From Arthrobacter sp. MYb214 (lineage in GTDB: Bacteria; Actinomycetota; Actinomycetes; Actinomycetales; Micrococcaceae), in the NCBI RefSeq assembly GCF_002979865.1, contig NZ_PCPZ01000001.1:496001-560000 (forward strand): DNA of 64,000 nucleotides, given 5' to 3'. The notes beneath the pieces were generated by a model. That model saw only the letters and a program-made list of their open reading frames with translations. It had not been told where the DNA came from and did no database searches. Positions 1 through 10,199 of this stretch are shown in pieces. The position numbers and the translations under genes were made by a program. Position 1 is the stretch's first letter. Each line of letters opens with the position of its first letter.

Positions 1-773
1 TCCCATGCACCGGCGCTGAAGAGCCGCACTTGTTCCACCGCCTGGTGCACCAGCATATGCAGCCCGCTGATCACGGTTCCCTGCCAGGCCTGGGCCAAGG
101 CCGAAGGCCACGGATCGTAGGCGACATCCAGCAGGATTCCGGTGCCTGCGCCGATCGCCGGCACCCAGTCATCGGCCGCGTGCGGCGGCAGGGTGGAGAA
201 GACCAGCGGAATCTCGTTGAGCGTGGCGGCCAGCTCCTGGCCGATGCCCGAAATCTCGTGGACGGACGTTTCCATCCCGAGCTCGCGGGCCAATTCGACA
301 GCGCGGGTGGCACGGGAGGCTGCGCGCACCACCAGCGTCAGCTGCCGGGCGCCGACTTCTGCGGCGGCCTCGATGGCGGCCAGCGCGGTGTTGCCCGAAC
401 CCAGGACCATCGCTTGCGCGCTGCGGGCGAGCCCGAAATCCGCCAGGGCCTGGACCAGGCCGTCGATGTCGGTGTTTTCCCCGTAGAGGGTGCCGTCTTC
501 GCGGACCACCACGGTGTTCAGCGCACCAAGGCGTTGCACGCGGGCGGACAGATCATCCATCTGCGGCACGAACGCATCCTTCAGCGGCATGGTGACCGAG
601 CAGCCCGCCCAGTTTCCTGCGCGCAGCTCGGCCGCGTGCCCGGCAGCATCCCCCGGTTCCAGATCGATCGCGCTGTAGCTGATCGGCACGCCGAGCAGCT
701 GGTAGGCGGCGCGGTGCAGCACCGGCGACTTGGAGTGGCTGATGGGGTGGCCGAGAACGGCTGCCTGCTTCAT
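1..773 (-). CDS. aroE: Shikimate dehydrogenase (3' end cut off)
   Basis: The gene reduces 3-dehydroshikimate to shikimate with NADPH in aromatic amino-acid synthesis. It runs off the left edge, so about 257 N-terminal residues are present. The protein opens MKQAAVLGHPISHSKSP, the substrate-binding start of the family with the paired serines. It continues with NTDIDG and a glycine-rich VLGSGNTALAA nucleotide-binding turn. The ATG at 773 is chosen because the conserved motif begins six residues later and an AGAAAG lies upstream. It follows mltG by 73 nt in the same direction, as in other actinobacteria. The missing C-terminus is due to the window edge only. Confidence 0.93.
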   Translation of the reverse strand, partial: MKQAAVLGHPISHSKSPVLHRAAYQLLGVPISYSAIDLEPGDAAGHAAELRAGNWAGCSVTMPLKDAFVPQMDDLSARVQRLGALNTVVVREDGTLYGENTDIDGLVQALADFGLARSAQAMVLGSGNTALAAIEAAAEVGARQLTLVVRAASRATRAVELARELGMETSVHEISGIGQELAATLNEIPLVFSTLPPHAADDWVPAIGAGTGILLDVAYDPWPSALAQAWQGTVISGLHMLVHQAVEQVRLFSAGAW

Positions 774-846
774 GGCTTCATGGACTTTCTGCTTGTGGCT
801 GCCCGCACAGCGGCAACAGCGCGACTGGCAAGCACGGGAATCCGCG

Positions 847-2295
847 CTAGCAGACTCCTGGATTCTGGTTGCACCAGGCGCGGAATTCCGCCTGGTTCTG
901 CCGGTGCTCAGCGTAGGTCGAGGCGAACTTGGTTTCACCGGTTTCGATGTTGACCGTCACCCAGTAGTAGTAGCCGTTGCTTTCCGGATGGGCAGCAGCC
1001 TCAATCGCAGAATTCGCCGGCGAGCCCAAGGGGGTTGGCGGCAGGCCAGTGTGCACATAAGTGTTGTACTTGTTCGACGCGTCCTGCTTCTCCTGGGCGC
1101 TGAACTGCAGCGAGTAGCGGTCCAGCCCGTAGATCACCGAGGAGTCGACCTGCAGCAGCCCGTGGGTTTCGCGGTTGCCCGGGTCCAGGCGGTTCTCGAT
1201 CGCGCCGGCGACCGTGGCGTAGTCCGGGGTGCGTGCCTCGGCCTGCAGGATCGAGGCGACCTTCAGGGTGCGGTAGCCCTCTTCGAGGTCGGTGATGCCG
1301 GCCTGCTCCAGGGAAGCCTTGGTGGCCTTGACCAGTTCGCCCAGGACTTCTTCGGCGTCGGCGTTCAGCGGGAAGCGGTACTCCCCCGGGTGCAGCCAGC
1401 CTTCGAGGCTCGGCACCGAGGCAGGCAGGCCGAATTGCTGCGGCTTCTTGGCCAGCTCCTGCAGATCCTTTTCCGCCAGGCCCGAGCCCTTGGCAATCTC
1501 CTTGATCGCCGCGTCCAGGCGCATATTGGCCTTCAGCCCGATGTAGAAGACCTTGTCAGGACGCTGGTTCACGAGGATATCTGCCGCGTCGGCCGCTGGC
1601 ATCTGCTTCTTGAGCAGGTAGGTGCCGGGGTGGATCAGCTTGCTCTGCGCTTCGGAGTCCGCGACGGCGTCGGTGAACAGGCCGTCGCTGGAGACGACAT
1701 CGAGCTCCTCGAGCTTGCGCGAAATGATCTTCAAGCCCCAGCCATCTTCCACGGTGAATTCCACCGCGGCGCCGCCTGGGCCTGGATAGTCGTCCGGGTT
1801 GAACTGCTTGAGCACGGACTTGACGAAGTAGACCGAGCCGGTGACCACCAGTGCGAAGATCAGCACGGTGGCCAGCATGACCAGGTTGCGCTTGCGCTTG
1901 GTGCGCTTGCGCCGCTGGGCCTTGCCGGCGGCGGCCTGGGCAACTTGGTCATCGTGGGGATCGCCGCTGAGCACCGCGGCCTGCTGCGCGGCTTCGGGCT
2001 CGTGCGAGTAGTGCTGGGCGGCATCTTCGTGCCCGGCAAATGCTGGCGCATCGGAGGCGGCGGCTGCCTGGGCGGGGAGGAACCTGGTGTCGGTTCCTTC
2101 CCCGTCCGGGGCTTCGTGGTCTGCGGGCTCCTGCCAGCTGTCCTCGGCCGCCGCCAGCGATGGGCGGTAATGCCCGGTGCCGGTCAGTTCCGGTTCTGAG
2201 GGTTGTTCGATCGGCAAGCCAGTGCCGGCGGCAAAGCGTTCGTATAGCGCGCGATGCGTTTCGCGTTGCCGTTCATGGCGGGCTTCTTCTCGCAT
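847..2295 (-). CDS. mltG: Endolytic murein transglycosylase MltG (YceG-like)
   Basis: This membrane-anchored lytic transglycosylase cuts nascent glycan strands and so sets their length. The 482-residue protein has a long cytosolic acidic/alanine-rich tail (about 1-125), a basic stretch RRKRTKRKR, and one membrane segment at about 138-158. The extracytoplasmic YceG domain follows. Its active-site motif is seen as ASILQAEA at roughly residue 350, with the conserved Glu, followed by the family-type VDSSVIYGL and NTYVHTGLPPTPL blocks. The ATG at 2295 is preferred over a TTG one codon earlier because GAGAG lies just upstream. It sits between ruvX (42-45 nt upstream) and aroE, as in many Micrococcales. 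Confidence 0.95.
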   Translation of the reverse strand: MREEARHERQRETHRALYERFAAGTGLPIEQPSEPELTGTGHYRPSLAAAEDSWQEPADHEAPDGEGTDTRFLPAQAAAASDAPAFAGHEDAAQHYSHEPEAAQQAAVLSGDPHDDQVAQAAAGKAQRRKRTKRKRNLVMLATVLIFALVVTGSVYFVKSVLKQFNPDDYPGPGGAAVEFTVEDGWGLKIISRKLEELDVVSSDGLFTDAVADSEAQSKLIHPGTYLLKKQMPAADAADILVNQRPDKVFYIGLKANMRLDAAIKEIAKGSGLAEKDLQELAKKPQQFGLPASVPSLEGWLHPGEYRFPLNADAEEVLGELVKATKASLEQAGITDLEEGYRTLKVASILQAEARTPDYATVAGAIENRLDPGNRETHGLLQVDSSVIYGLDRYSLQFSAQEKQDASNKYNTYVHTGLPPTPLGSPANSAIEAAAHPESNGYYYWVTVNIETGETKFASTYAEHRQNQAEFRAWCNQNPGVC

Positions 2296-2340
2296 CAACT
2301 CTCATCTCTCGGGTCTTTGTGGTGCCCTAGCGGTTGTGGG

Positions 2341-2806
2341 CTAGCGCAGCACAATCCGGCTGGCTTGTACGCGCACATTGTTGCGTCGCATTTCCAGCAC
2401 TTGCTGCAAGATCTCAGTGGCCGCGACCTGGTCGACCACCTTGCGGTGATCTTCCATCTTCTTGCCCGAGGCGTGCAACGAGCGATGCGCGTTCACGGTG
2501 CTCAGGCGTTCGTCGACCATGAAAACCTCAAGCTCGATATTAGCGCTTGCAGCTTCCTGGGCCAAGGCAATCGCGTAGTCACGTGCCATTTTAGTGGATT
2601 CGGTCGCGTTGCCAGCCAGTGATTTCGGCTCCCCGATGAATACCTCGGTGACGCCGCGATCGGCAATGATGCGCAGAAGCATCCGCAGATCCGAGTTCTT
2701 CTTCGCATCCCGGCGCAGGGTCATCACCGGAGTGGCGAGGATTCCGGAGGGATCAGATGCGGCGACGCCGACGCGGGCCAGGCCCACGTCGACCCCGAGA
2801 GCGGCA

Positions 2807-2814
<8 letters not shown>
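2341..2814 (-). CDS. ruvX: Putative pre-16S rRNA nuclease / Holliday-junction resolvase-like protein RuvX (YqgF)
   Basis: YqgF-family RNase H-fold protein that matures the 5' end of 16S rRNA in bacteria. The chosen ATG gives 157 residues, the usual size, starting MANAALGVDVGLARVGVA with the catalytic Asp in GVDVG. The VFIGEPKSLAG and MVDERLST blocks of the family follow. A longer open frame upstream lies inside alaS and has no conserved content. The start codon overlaps the alaS stop by 8 nt (ATGGCTAA), so the two genes are translationally coupled. The order alaS-ruvX-mltG-aroE is standard for actinobacteria. Confidence 0.94.
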
Positions 2815-5497
<2,683 letters not shown>

Positions 5498-5516
5498 CGT
5501 GTTACGGATGATCCCT

Positions 5517-5726
5517 TCACTTAGCGGCGTCCACGCCCAAGGCGGAACGTAATTCTTCTTCGCGGGAGCTCATTCCTTGGCGGAAGGCTTCCCAATATTC
5601 CGAGACGCGGTCGGTGTACTTGCCGACCTGGCGGTTTAGCGCCGCCCCGGATGAAACTTCAGCGTATTTCTTGGACGCGAGCACGCCAACGCCCACTCCA
5701 ATCGAAACCCACAAGAGCTTTTTCAT
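5517..5726 (-). CDS. Small membrane-anchored protein (DUF6167-like)
   Basis: A 69-residue protein starting MKKLLWVSIGVGVGVLASKKY, a short basic start followed by a glycine/valine-rich hydrophobic helix. The rest is a soluble, charged helical tail (YTDRVSEYWEAFRQGMSSREEEL). The start at 5726 is chosen because GGAGAC sits just upstream; a start seven codons earlier has no ribosome site. It lies between the DUF948 gene and alaS, where actinobacteria often carry such a small conserved protein. The function is unknown. Confidence 0.8.
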   Translation of the reverse strand: MKKLLWVSIGVGVGVLASKKYAEVSSGAALNRQVGKYTDRVSEYWEAFRQGMSSREEELRSALGVDAAK

Positions 5727-5806
5727 TCTAGTCTCCTTGGCGGCCACCAGTTGGCCGTATCCTATTCAGCGCGCCGATACGTGTTCGATCAAACAGCGTT
5801 GCTTGC

Positions 5807-6178
5807 TTAGCGGCTGCGGCGAGCCTTGCCGCTTGGCTTGGTGTTCATCGCGACCTTCACGCCTTCGGTGAACGCGGCAACCTTGATCAGCGGTTTGCCA
5901 ACGGTGGCTGCTACCAGCGAGGACAGCGCGGACACATTGGCGGTGGTGTCAGAAACGTTGCTGGTGATGGCATCGACCTTCTTGAGCTGGTCGTTGGTGG
6001 TCGCCACGGTGTTGGCGACTTCGCCGATCAGCGGAGTGGTGCCGTCGGCCAGGTCCTTGATCGATTTGCGCAGCTCGTCGAACACCTTGCCCAACTTCAT
6101 GATCGGCACTGCCAGCAGCACAACTAGTACAACAAACGCGCCGGCGGCGATGAGCCCTGCAATATCCGAACCCGACAT
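5807..6178 (-). CDS. DUF948 membrane protein
   Basis: A 123-residue protein with one N-terminal membrane helix (about 7-26, IAGLIAAGAFVVLVVLLAVPI). A long amphipathic helical region follows, rich in Asp/Thr/Val (VANTVATTNDQLKKVDAITSNVSDTTANVSA would form a coiled coil), and a basic tail RRSR ends it. This layout is that of the DUF948 family, found before alaS in actinobacteria. Its role is unknown; a stress or envelope link is suggested in the family. In the uninfected chromosome it would follow rpsD directly. Confidence 0.85.
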   Translation of the reverse strand: MSGSDIAGLIAAGAFVVLVVLLAVPIMKLGKVFDELRKSIKDLADGTTPLIGEVANTVATTNDQLKKVDAITSNVSDTTANVSALSSLVAATVGKPLIKVAAFTEGVKVAMNTKPSGKARRSR

Positions 6179-6256
6179 GTGCTTCCTCTTCTGCTTTGGG
6201 TTTTTGGTGCCAGTCCACCTTATCGAAGTCAGAGCCCAGATAGGTAGTTAAGCGAC

Positions 6257-6286
6257 AAGCCCGCAACCGTTTCCGGTTGCGGGCTT
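6257..6286 (-). terminator. Displaced rpsD terminator
   Basis: Perfect 13-bp stem AAGCCCGCAACCG / CGGTTGCGGGCTT with a 4-nt loop. It lies only 17 bp from the attL core on the chromosomal side. If the prophage is removed, this hairpin falls just downstream of the rpsD stop codon, so it is most likely rpsD's own terminator, now 46.7 kb away. The run of T after the stem is weak. Confidence 0.75.
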
Positions 6287-6303
6287 GGAACTAGCGCACG
6301 GAT

Positions 6304-6317
6304 TTAGCGTGCGTAGT
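6304..6317. other. attL core (14-bp direct repeat)
   Basis: TTAGCGTGCGTAGT, identical to 53014-53027. On the minus strand it reads the last codons of rpsD (Tyr-Ala-Arg-stop), but no rpsD sequence continues beyond it here, so this is the copy left by integration. Confidence 0.85.
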
Positions 6318-6456
6318 CCGACGCATATTAAGTGTTATAGGTGCAGTGGCCTGTATTGATGCTGAATTCCGGGGCAAAAACGTGGATTTCGCTGGTGGTC
6401 GGAATTGCCTCAGTGCAGTCACTTCAAGGCTGAAACAGGTGTCTACTGGGAGCCAT

Positions 6457-6476
6457 CCGCCACAAAACCGCCACAA
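6457..6476. repeat. Integrase arm-type binding repeats, left arm
   Basis: Two direct copies of CCGCCACAA at 6457-6465 and 6468-6476, spaced 11 bp apart, about 140 bp inside the attL core. The same 9-mer occurs at the other prophage end next to the integrase gene. Spacing and placement fit the arm sites of lambda-type tyrosine integrases. Confidence 0.6.
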
Positions 6477-6481
6477 CTCCC

Positions 6482-6631
6482 CTACCGTTCCCGATCCACC
6501 ATAATGCTCAGTGTTTCAGCATCCTCCGGCACCAGATCGAAGGCTTGGTCTCGGGCTGTTTCGTAGTCATCACCGATGACTGACACGGCGCCGGGTTCGC
6601 CGTTTTGCAGGTAGTTCACTTTTACTTCCAC
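6482..6631 (-). CDS. Small phage protein, 49 aa, unknown
   Basis: A short frame reading VEVKVNYLQNGEPGAV and ending ETLSIMVDRER. It begins with a GTG at 6631, 10 nt after the stop of the upstream gene. A second GTG at 6619 has a better ribosome site (GGAAG six bases before it), so the true product may be 45 residues. The acidic body (DDYETARDQAFDLVPEDAE) and co-directional spacing support a real gene. No family is recognised. Confidence 0.55.
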   Translation of the reverse strand: MEVKVNYLQNGEPGAVSVIGDDYETARDQAFDLVPEDAETLSIMVDRER

Positions 6632-6641
6632 AAGGCGAATT

Positions 6642-6983
6642 CTATCGGGCTTCTTGTTGGTAGACGGTCCATGGGTCTGCCCGGTATTTGATTCTCTCGT
6701 CTTCGACTTGGTGCCAGTCGTGGTCGTCTTCGTTTGAGAGCCAGATGCTGTCCGACCGTCGGATGCGTATGGCGGTGGCGGTAGGTATCCATGCGACTTC
6801 TAGTTGCCCGGTGGTTACGTAGTCGAGAATTTTGATCGGATACTCAATGAACACTTCCCCTGGGATCCAGCCGATAACCCGCGCATGGTACTTCCCTAGG
6901 TCTGGACAGGTAACTTGCACGTAAGGTCTGCGCCTTGGTTCGTACCGGCTCATACGCTCGAAACGCGGATCCCGTTCAGTCAT
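6642..6983 (-). CDS. Phage protein, 113 aa, unknown
   Basis: A soluble protein starting MTERDPRFERMSRYEPRRRPYV. The basic N-terminal part is followed by a region rich in beta-prone residues (YVQVTCPDLGKYHARVIGWIPGEVFIEY) and an acidic, Trp-rich end (SNEDDHDWHQVEDERIKY). It is followed at 10 nt by a 49-residue gene, forming the last small operon before attL. It is isolated from the lysis genes by the tRNA-like element and the HNH-like gene, so it may be expressed separately. No family is recognised. Confidence 0.65.
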   Translation of the reverse strand: MTERDPRFERMSRYEPRRRPYVQVTCPDLGKYHARVIGWIPGEVFIEYPIKILDYVTTGQLEVAWIPTATAIRIRRSDSIWLSNEDDHDWHQVEDERIKYRADPWTVYQQEAR

Positions 6984-7263
6984 AACCTAATTGTGCCTTA
7001 ACGCAGAAATCCGCCCCACCCTAGCAATCGGGTTGGATTGGTGCTGGATCTGCCAGCTTTTTGTTCTACGTCGGCTACCTTAATCGGGTGTTAATTTGTG
7101 TCATATAGTGCCATACTGTTCGTACCGGGACTTGCGCCCGGGGTTCCGTGTGACACCGAATGAGCAAGGTGGCTACCTGGACGTACGGGCCAGGAAGAAT
7201 AGTAGCGATGAGCGCATCTCTATGTGGAGTGCAAATCCCACCACGGAACAAAAATTGAATATG

Positions 7264-7372
7264 GTGGCGTGTTTGCAGGAAGCGGACAAACCTGCAGCAC
7301 CAGTACGCGTACTGGACGAATGCTAGCTGGCACGATCGTGGTGGCTCGGAAGTTCGAATCCTCCCACGCCAC
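7264..7372 (+). tRNA. tRNA-like element with long variable arm, unassigned
   Basis: A cloverleaf can be drawn by eye. The acceptor is 8 bp (7264-7271 with 7365-7372, GTGGCGTG/CACGCCAC). The D stem is 6 bp (7274-7279 with 7291-7296) around an AAGCGGACAAA loop. A CCAGT/ACTGG stem encloses a 6-nt loop. A 9-bp variable hairpin with one mismatch spans 7325-7346. The T arm has the canonical loop TTCGAAT and one A-C mismatch in its stem. No CCA is encoded. The even-sized anticodon loop and lack of T33 prevent an anticodon call. The 8-bp acceptor, 6-bp D stem and long variable arm recall selenocysteine-type tRNAs, but no UCA is present. It may be degenerate. Confidence 0.45.
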
Positions 7373-7376
7373 ACTT

Positions 7377-8096
7377 CTAGAAGTTCCTCAAGCTACTCAC
7401 TTCGTGAAATTCCTCGTAGGTGAGGAACGATTCGGGGTATAACGGCCATTCGATAACTGTCCTCTCAAGCGCTAGATGCCTCCTGTAAGGACCAACTCTT
7501 CCCAAACTAAGTTCAGTGGTCATGGCCCACAACGGTGACGCTACGACAAATATTGCTTGACCGATCCAAAGCCAACCTACCCATCCTTTGTTGCCTTCCA
7601 GATCTTCACCCCATTGAAACCTGGTTGGCCAGTCGGACCGGTTCTCACCTTGGATAATCCAGAAGCAATAACCCTCTGGAACCCCATCCCGTGCTCGGAT
7701 TTGCAAACGATCTACTTTGCTGATGTGACCATGTTTAGCCATACTTCCACGTACCATGCACGCAATCGTGGCCCACAAAGCAAGATCTTTTTGAGCACTG
7801 TCGTCTAGCGAGATTCTATTACCCTTAGCCAAGTCAACTAAGGTCTCAGCAACAGTGTTCTCGTGCCCTTCCATCCAAATGTTATTGCACGTCGCACACA
7901 AAGAATTTGGCTTATACTCCCTCGGGTCAGAATCGTTCACGCGAGCAACAGGTTTGTGTTCCGGGTCGCTGGAAAACTCTGAGTACCCACTAGCATCATT
8001 TGTTCCGGGCAACGCCGTCAATAGCCTTTTTCCTATGACGTGTGAGCTCGTCAGTTTTTCGTCAGAACCGCAGAACAAGCACACGCGTTTCGCCAT
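7377..8096 (-). CDS. HNH-like zinc protein, probable nuclease (accessory gene)
   Basis: A 239-residue protein. Its N-terminus carries CLFCGSDEKLTSSHVI, then LCATCNNIW with a histidine soon after (Cys6, Cys9, His19, Cys67, Cys70, Asn71, His78). This is the pattern of HNH/treble-clef endonucleases in which two CxxC knuckles bracket a catalytic SHVI block. The rest is Trp-rich and shows no known domain. It has its own promoter-like sequence upstream and is shut off from the lysis genes by a terminator. Position between lysis cassette and attL is usual for lysogenic-conversion or defence genes. Nuclease activity is inferred only. Confidence 0.7.
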   Translation of the reverse strand: MAKRVCLFCGSDEKLTSSHVIGKRLLTALPGTNDASGYSEFSSDPEHKPVARVNDSDPREYKPNSLCATCNNIWMEGHENTVAETLVDLAKGNRISLDDSAQKDLALWATIACMVRGSMAKHGHISKVDRLQIRARDGVPEGYCFWIIQGENRSDWPTRFQWGEDLEGNKGWVGWLWIGQAIFVVASPLWAMTTELSLGRVGPYRRHLALERTVIEWPLYPESFLTYEEFHEVSSLRNF

Positions 8097-8142
8097 TAGA
8101 ATCCTTTGCCGGGGTTTGAGATCGTTTCATCGCCTAGCTAGG

Positions 8143-8172
8143 TGTATAGCATTAATTCTTTGCGTGTATTAA
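8143..8172 (-). promoter_or_regulatory. Putative promoter of the HNH-like gene
   Basis: On the minus strand, TTAATA and TATACA are separated by 18 bp, with a TG one base before the -10. It lies 46 bp before the ATG at 8096, which has AAGGA upstream. Confidence 0.4.
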
Positions 8173-8190
8173 ACCTGTGACTTAAACACG

Positions 8191-8224
8191 AAATGCTCCC
8201 CACCTATAAAGGTGGGGAGCATTT
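8191..8224. terminator. Terminator after the lysis genes
   Basis: Perfect 14-bp stem AAATGCTCCCCACC / GGTGGGGAGCATTT with a 6-nt loop, directly after the holin stop. It is symmetric, with A/T at its base on both sides, and may act in both directions. Confidence 0.8.
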
Positions 8225-8225
8225 T

Positions 8226-8510
8226 CTATTCTGCCAGGTGCTTCGCTGGCGAGTCCGCGGTGTAGCTATCCGGGGACTTCGCGTAACCGAGCAGCCAGCC
8301 GAGCTTCGGGCTGATGTAGGTTTCGAAGAGCCGCACGGCCACGTAATAGGCCGTGGTGAACAGGAGCGTGAGCAGCGCGGTGAGCGTGCCCTCGAACTCC
8401 GTATCCAGCGGGATATTCGCGCCGGCGAACCAGCCCAGTACGCAGCCGACGATGATCGGCACGATGGTTCGGACGGTGGATGCCCAGAGGGCCAAGAATG
8501 CTTCGGACAT
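8226..8510 (-). CDS. Putative holin
   Basis: A 94-residue protein with two predicted membrane helices (about 11-29, VRTIVPIIVGCVLGWFAGA, and 43-62, LTALLTLLFTTAYYVAVRL). A polar C-terminal tail follows. It lies 9 nt after the endolysin gene and before a terminator, the normal place for an actinophage holin. The holin would release the endolysin through the membrane at the end of the lytic cycle. Family assignment rests on topology and context, not on a signature motif. Confidence 0.78.
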   Translation of the reverse strand: MSEAFLALWASTVRTIVPIIVGCVLGWFAGANIPLDTEFEGTLTALLTLLFTTAYYVAVRLFETYISPKLGWLLGYAKSPDSYTADSPAKHLAE

Positions 8511-8519
8511 GGTGTCTCC

Positions 8520-9458
8520 TTAGTTGTTGTCGTTGAGCCATCGCTGGATGGCCTTGCAGGTTTCCTTCAACGGCTTGCCGTCGAGGCGCCACTTGCGGGT
8601 GTCGTAGTAGACCTTGCCGCGGTGTCCCAGGTCGTCGGCCAGCATGCGCTGGAACTCGACCCAGAACCAGTAACCGTCGTCGCCGTCCTTCTTGAGCGGG
8701 GTGCCCTTCTTGGCACCACGGGCGGCGAATGGGGTCTTGAGGTAGTAGCCGTTGCGCTGCATGAGCGTCATGGTGTCGGTGATGGTCAGCTTCTCGAACT
8801 TGCCATCCCACTGCTTGTTGAGACCGTTCACGACGTTCTCCAGCAGGATCTGCAGCGCACCGACCTCCCACGACTTGAAGTTGCCGTTGATCTTCAGATC
8901 GGCGTAGTTGTCCGGGAAGTTCGTGGAACCGTTCGGAACGTTGTCCGGCGACTGGTCCTTGACCTTCGGACGCGACATGACCGGGACAGGCTTACCGGTC
9001 AGCTTCCCGCCCAGCTCCCGCTCCCACAACTCGATGGTGTCGTCCTTGTCGCGGCGCGCAGCCGACCAAGAGAACTCCACGTGCAGGTGGTCGGTGTGCG
9101 GGTTCACGCCGGTGTAGTTATACCAGCCCTTGTTCTTGTACCCGCCGGAGAAGATCTTGCGGTTGAAGATGATGCACTGGATACCGAGCTCCTCGGAGTT
9201 CAAGCGCAGCTGCTCGGCGAACTCTTCGAAGATTTCGATCTTGTCGTACCAGCGCAGGCCGAAGTCCATTGCACGGCCTTCTCCATGCAACGAGGTGGTG
9301 CGAGTGGATCCGCGCACTGGCCGGCAGTTGTAGATGCCGGAGTTGCGGCCGCCGAATTCCTTGTACTTGGCGAGGAACCAGGCCATGGCACCGAGAGCGC
9401 CCTGGGCTGGCCCCTTGGTGCAGGACTTCGCGCCGGTGTATCCGTTGTAGATCGCCAT
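8520..9458 (-). CDS. Endolysin, peptidase M15-type with C-terminal cell-wall binding region
   Basis: The N-terminal domain (about 1-165) has the zinc-peptidase pattern SLHGEGRAMDFGLRW (His58, Asp65) and HTDHLHVEF (His124/His126), typical of the M15/extensin-like carboxypeptidases used as L-Ala-D-Glu or D-Ala-D-Ala peptidases. A proline-rich linker (about 155-180) leads to a C-terminal region with ALQILLENVVNGLNKQWDGK and FWVEFQRMLADDLG. These look like two half-repeats, probably for peptidoglycan binding. There is no signal peptide, so release needs the downstream holin. The 312-residue length is usual for phages of Arthrobacter-like hosts. Confidence 0.88.
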   Translation of the reverse strand: MAIYNGYTGAKSCTKGPAQGALGAMAWFLAKYKEFGGRNSGIYNCRPVRGSTRTTSLHGEGRAMDFGLRWYDKIEIFEEFAEQLRLNSEELGIQCIIFNRKIFSGGYKNKGWYNYTGVNPHTDHLHVEFSWSAARRDKDDTIELWERELGGKLTGKPVPVMSRPKVKDQSPDNVPNGSTNFPDNYADLKINGNFKSWEVGALQILLENVVNGLNKQWDGKFEKLTITDTMTLMQRNGYYLKTPFAARGAKKGTPLKKDGDDGYWFWVEFQRMLADDLGHRGKVYYDTRKWRLDGKPLKETCKAIQRWLNDNN

Positions 9459-9460
9459 GC

Positions 9461-9595
9461 TTACTTTCCTCCTAGCGGCTTGATGCCCTTGGCCGGCGCC
9501 ACGTAGTCCGGATGGTTCGGGTCGGTGATCTCTTCGGGGTTCGGGTCCTGGTAGTTGTCCTGGTCGATGGCTTCCATCGGGTTACGGTCAGACAT
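9461..9595 (-). CDS. Small phage protein, 44 aa
   Basis: Frame starting MSDRNPMEAIDQDNYQDPNPEE, very rich in Asp, Asn and Pro, ending KGIKPLGGK. The start is supported by GAAAGGAA about 8 nt upstream. The stop is 2 nt from the endolysin start, so the two are probably translated together. The function is unknown. Confidence 0.65.
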   Translation of the reverse strand: MSDRNPMEAIDQDNYQDPNPEEITDPNHPDYVAPAKGIKPLGGK

Positions 9596-9627
9596 GATGT
9601 GTTCCTTTCGGGTTTCGGGCATAAGAA

Positions 9628-9655
9628 AAGCCCTGACCGGGCTGGTTCAGGGCTT
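9628..9655 (-). terminator. Rho-independent terminator
   Basis: Stem AAGCCCTGA / TCAGGGCTT, extended by a CC/GG pair with one bulge. On the minus strand it is followed by TTTTCTTAT. It follows the DUF2746-like gene and may limit read-through from the tail operon into the lysis genes. Confidence 0.7.
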
Positions 9656-9668
9656 GGGTTAGTTCGAA

Positions 9669-10097
9669 TTATTCGGCAGGTGGCTTCTTTGAGTACAGCT
9701 CATGCAAGTCCGTCAGCATGGGAGTCCAGTTTTCTGTCTGCTTCGTGTGCTCAGAGAACTCTTGGCGTAGCTTTTGGGTCTCCCTACGACCTGCCCGATC
9801 CTCGGCATGGAGCATGCCAATGTCCTTGCGGGTCTCGTAGTTTTCCTCCCGCAGGCCTCGCACGTCACGGCCTAGCTCTTTGAGCAGATCCATTGTTGCT
9901 AGGTGCCGTTCGTCTTGCTCTTCACGCAGATTTGTTGAGTGCGAGTTCTTCACCTGCACCCGGGCTTCTTTCGCATCCTTGCCGATTTCAGCAAGCTTTG
10001 ACTTGAATACGAAATAGGCAGGGATGCCCGCGCCGAGTATCACACCCACGGTAATCAACGCCTGGATAATAACGGCTTCTGTGAGCCATTCAGGCAT
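9669..10097 (-). CDS. Membrane protein with coiled coil (DUF2746-like)
   Basis: A 142-residue protein with one N-terminal membrane helix (about 8-30, VIIQALITVGVILGAGIPAYFVF). A long charged helical region follows (about 33-120). It is probably a coiled coil (DLLKELGRDVRGLREENYETRKDIG). The layout matches the DUF2746-type proteins found near the lysis genes of mycobacterio- and arthrobacteriophages. It may help lysis as a second membrane factor. Its upstream neighbour is the divergent asparagine-synthase-like gene. Confidence 0.72.
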   Translation of the reverse strand: MPEWLTEAVIIQALITVGVILGAGIPAYFVFKSKLAEIGKDAKEARVQVKNSHSTNLREEQDERHLATMDLLKELGRDVRGLREENYETRKDIGMLHAEDRAGRRETQKLRQEFSEHTKQTENWTPMLTDLHELYSKKPPAE

Positions 10098-10199
10098 GGC
10101 AGCTCCTCATGTGGTTTGAACGATGATTGTGAAAGGATTTTTTCGTCTTGCATAGCGAATGTGGGAGTATTGCTTCGATACGCGAACGCAGGGGGAACA

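Noticed and set aside
7096-7326. Plus-strand frame of 76 codons running into the tRNA-like element
   Set aside because: It has plausible composition but no ribosome site, and its last 60 bases coincide with the acceptor, D and anticodon stems of the tRNA-like fold. Kept as the main alternative to that call.
7075-7374. Minus-strand frame of 99 codons beginning MWRGRIRTSEPP
   Set aside because: This type of peptide arises from the antisense strand of tRNA-like sequence and is a common false gene.
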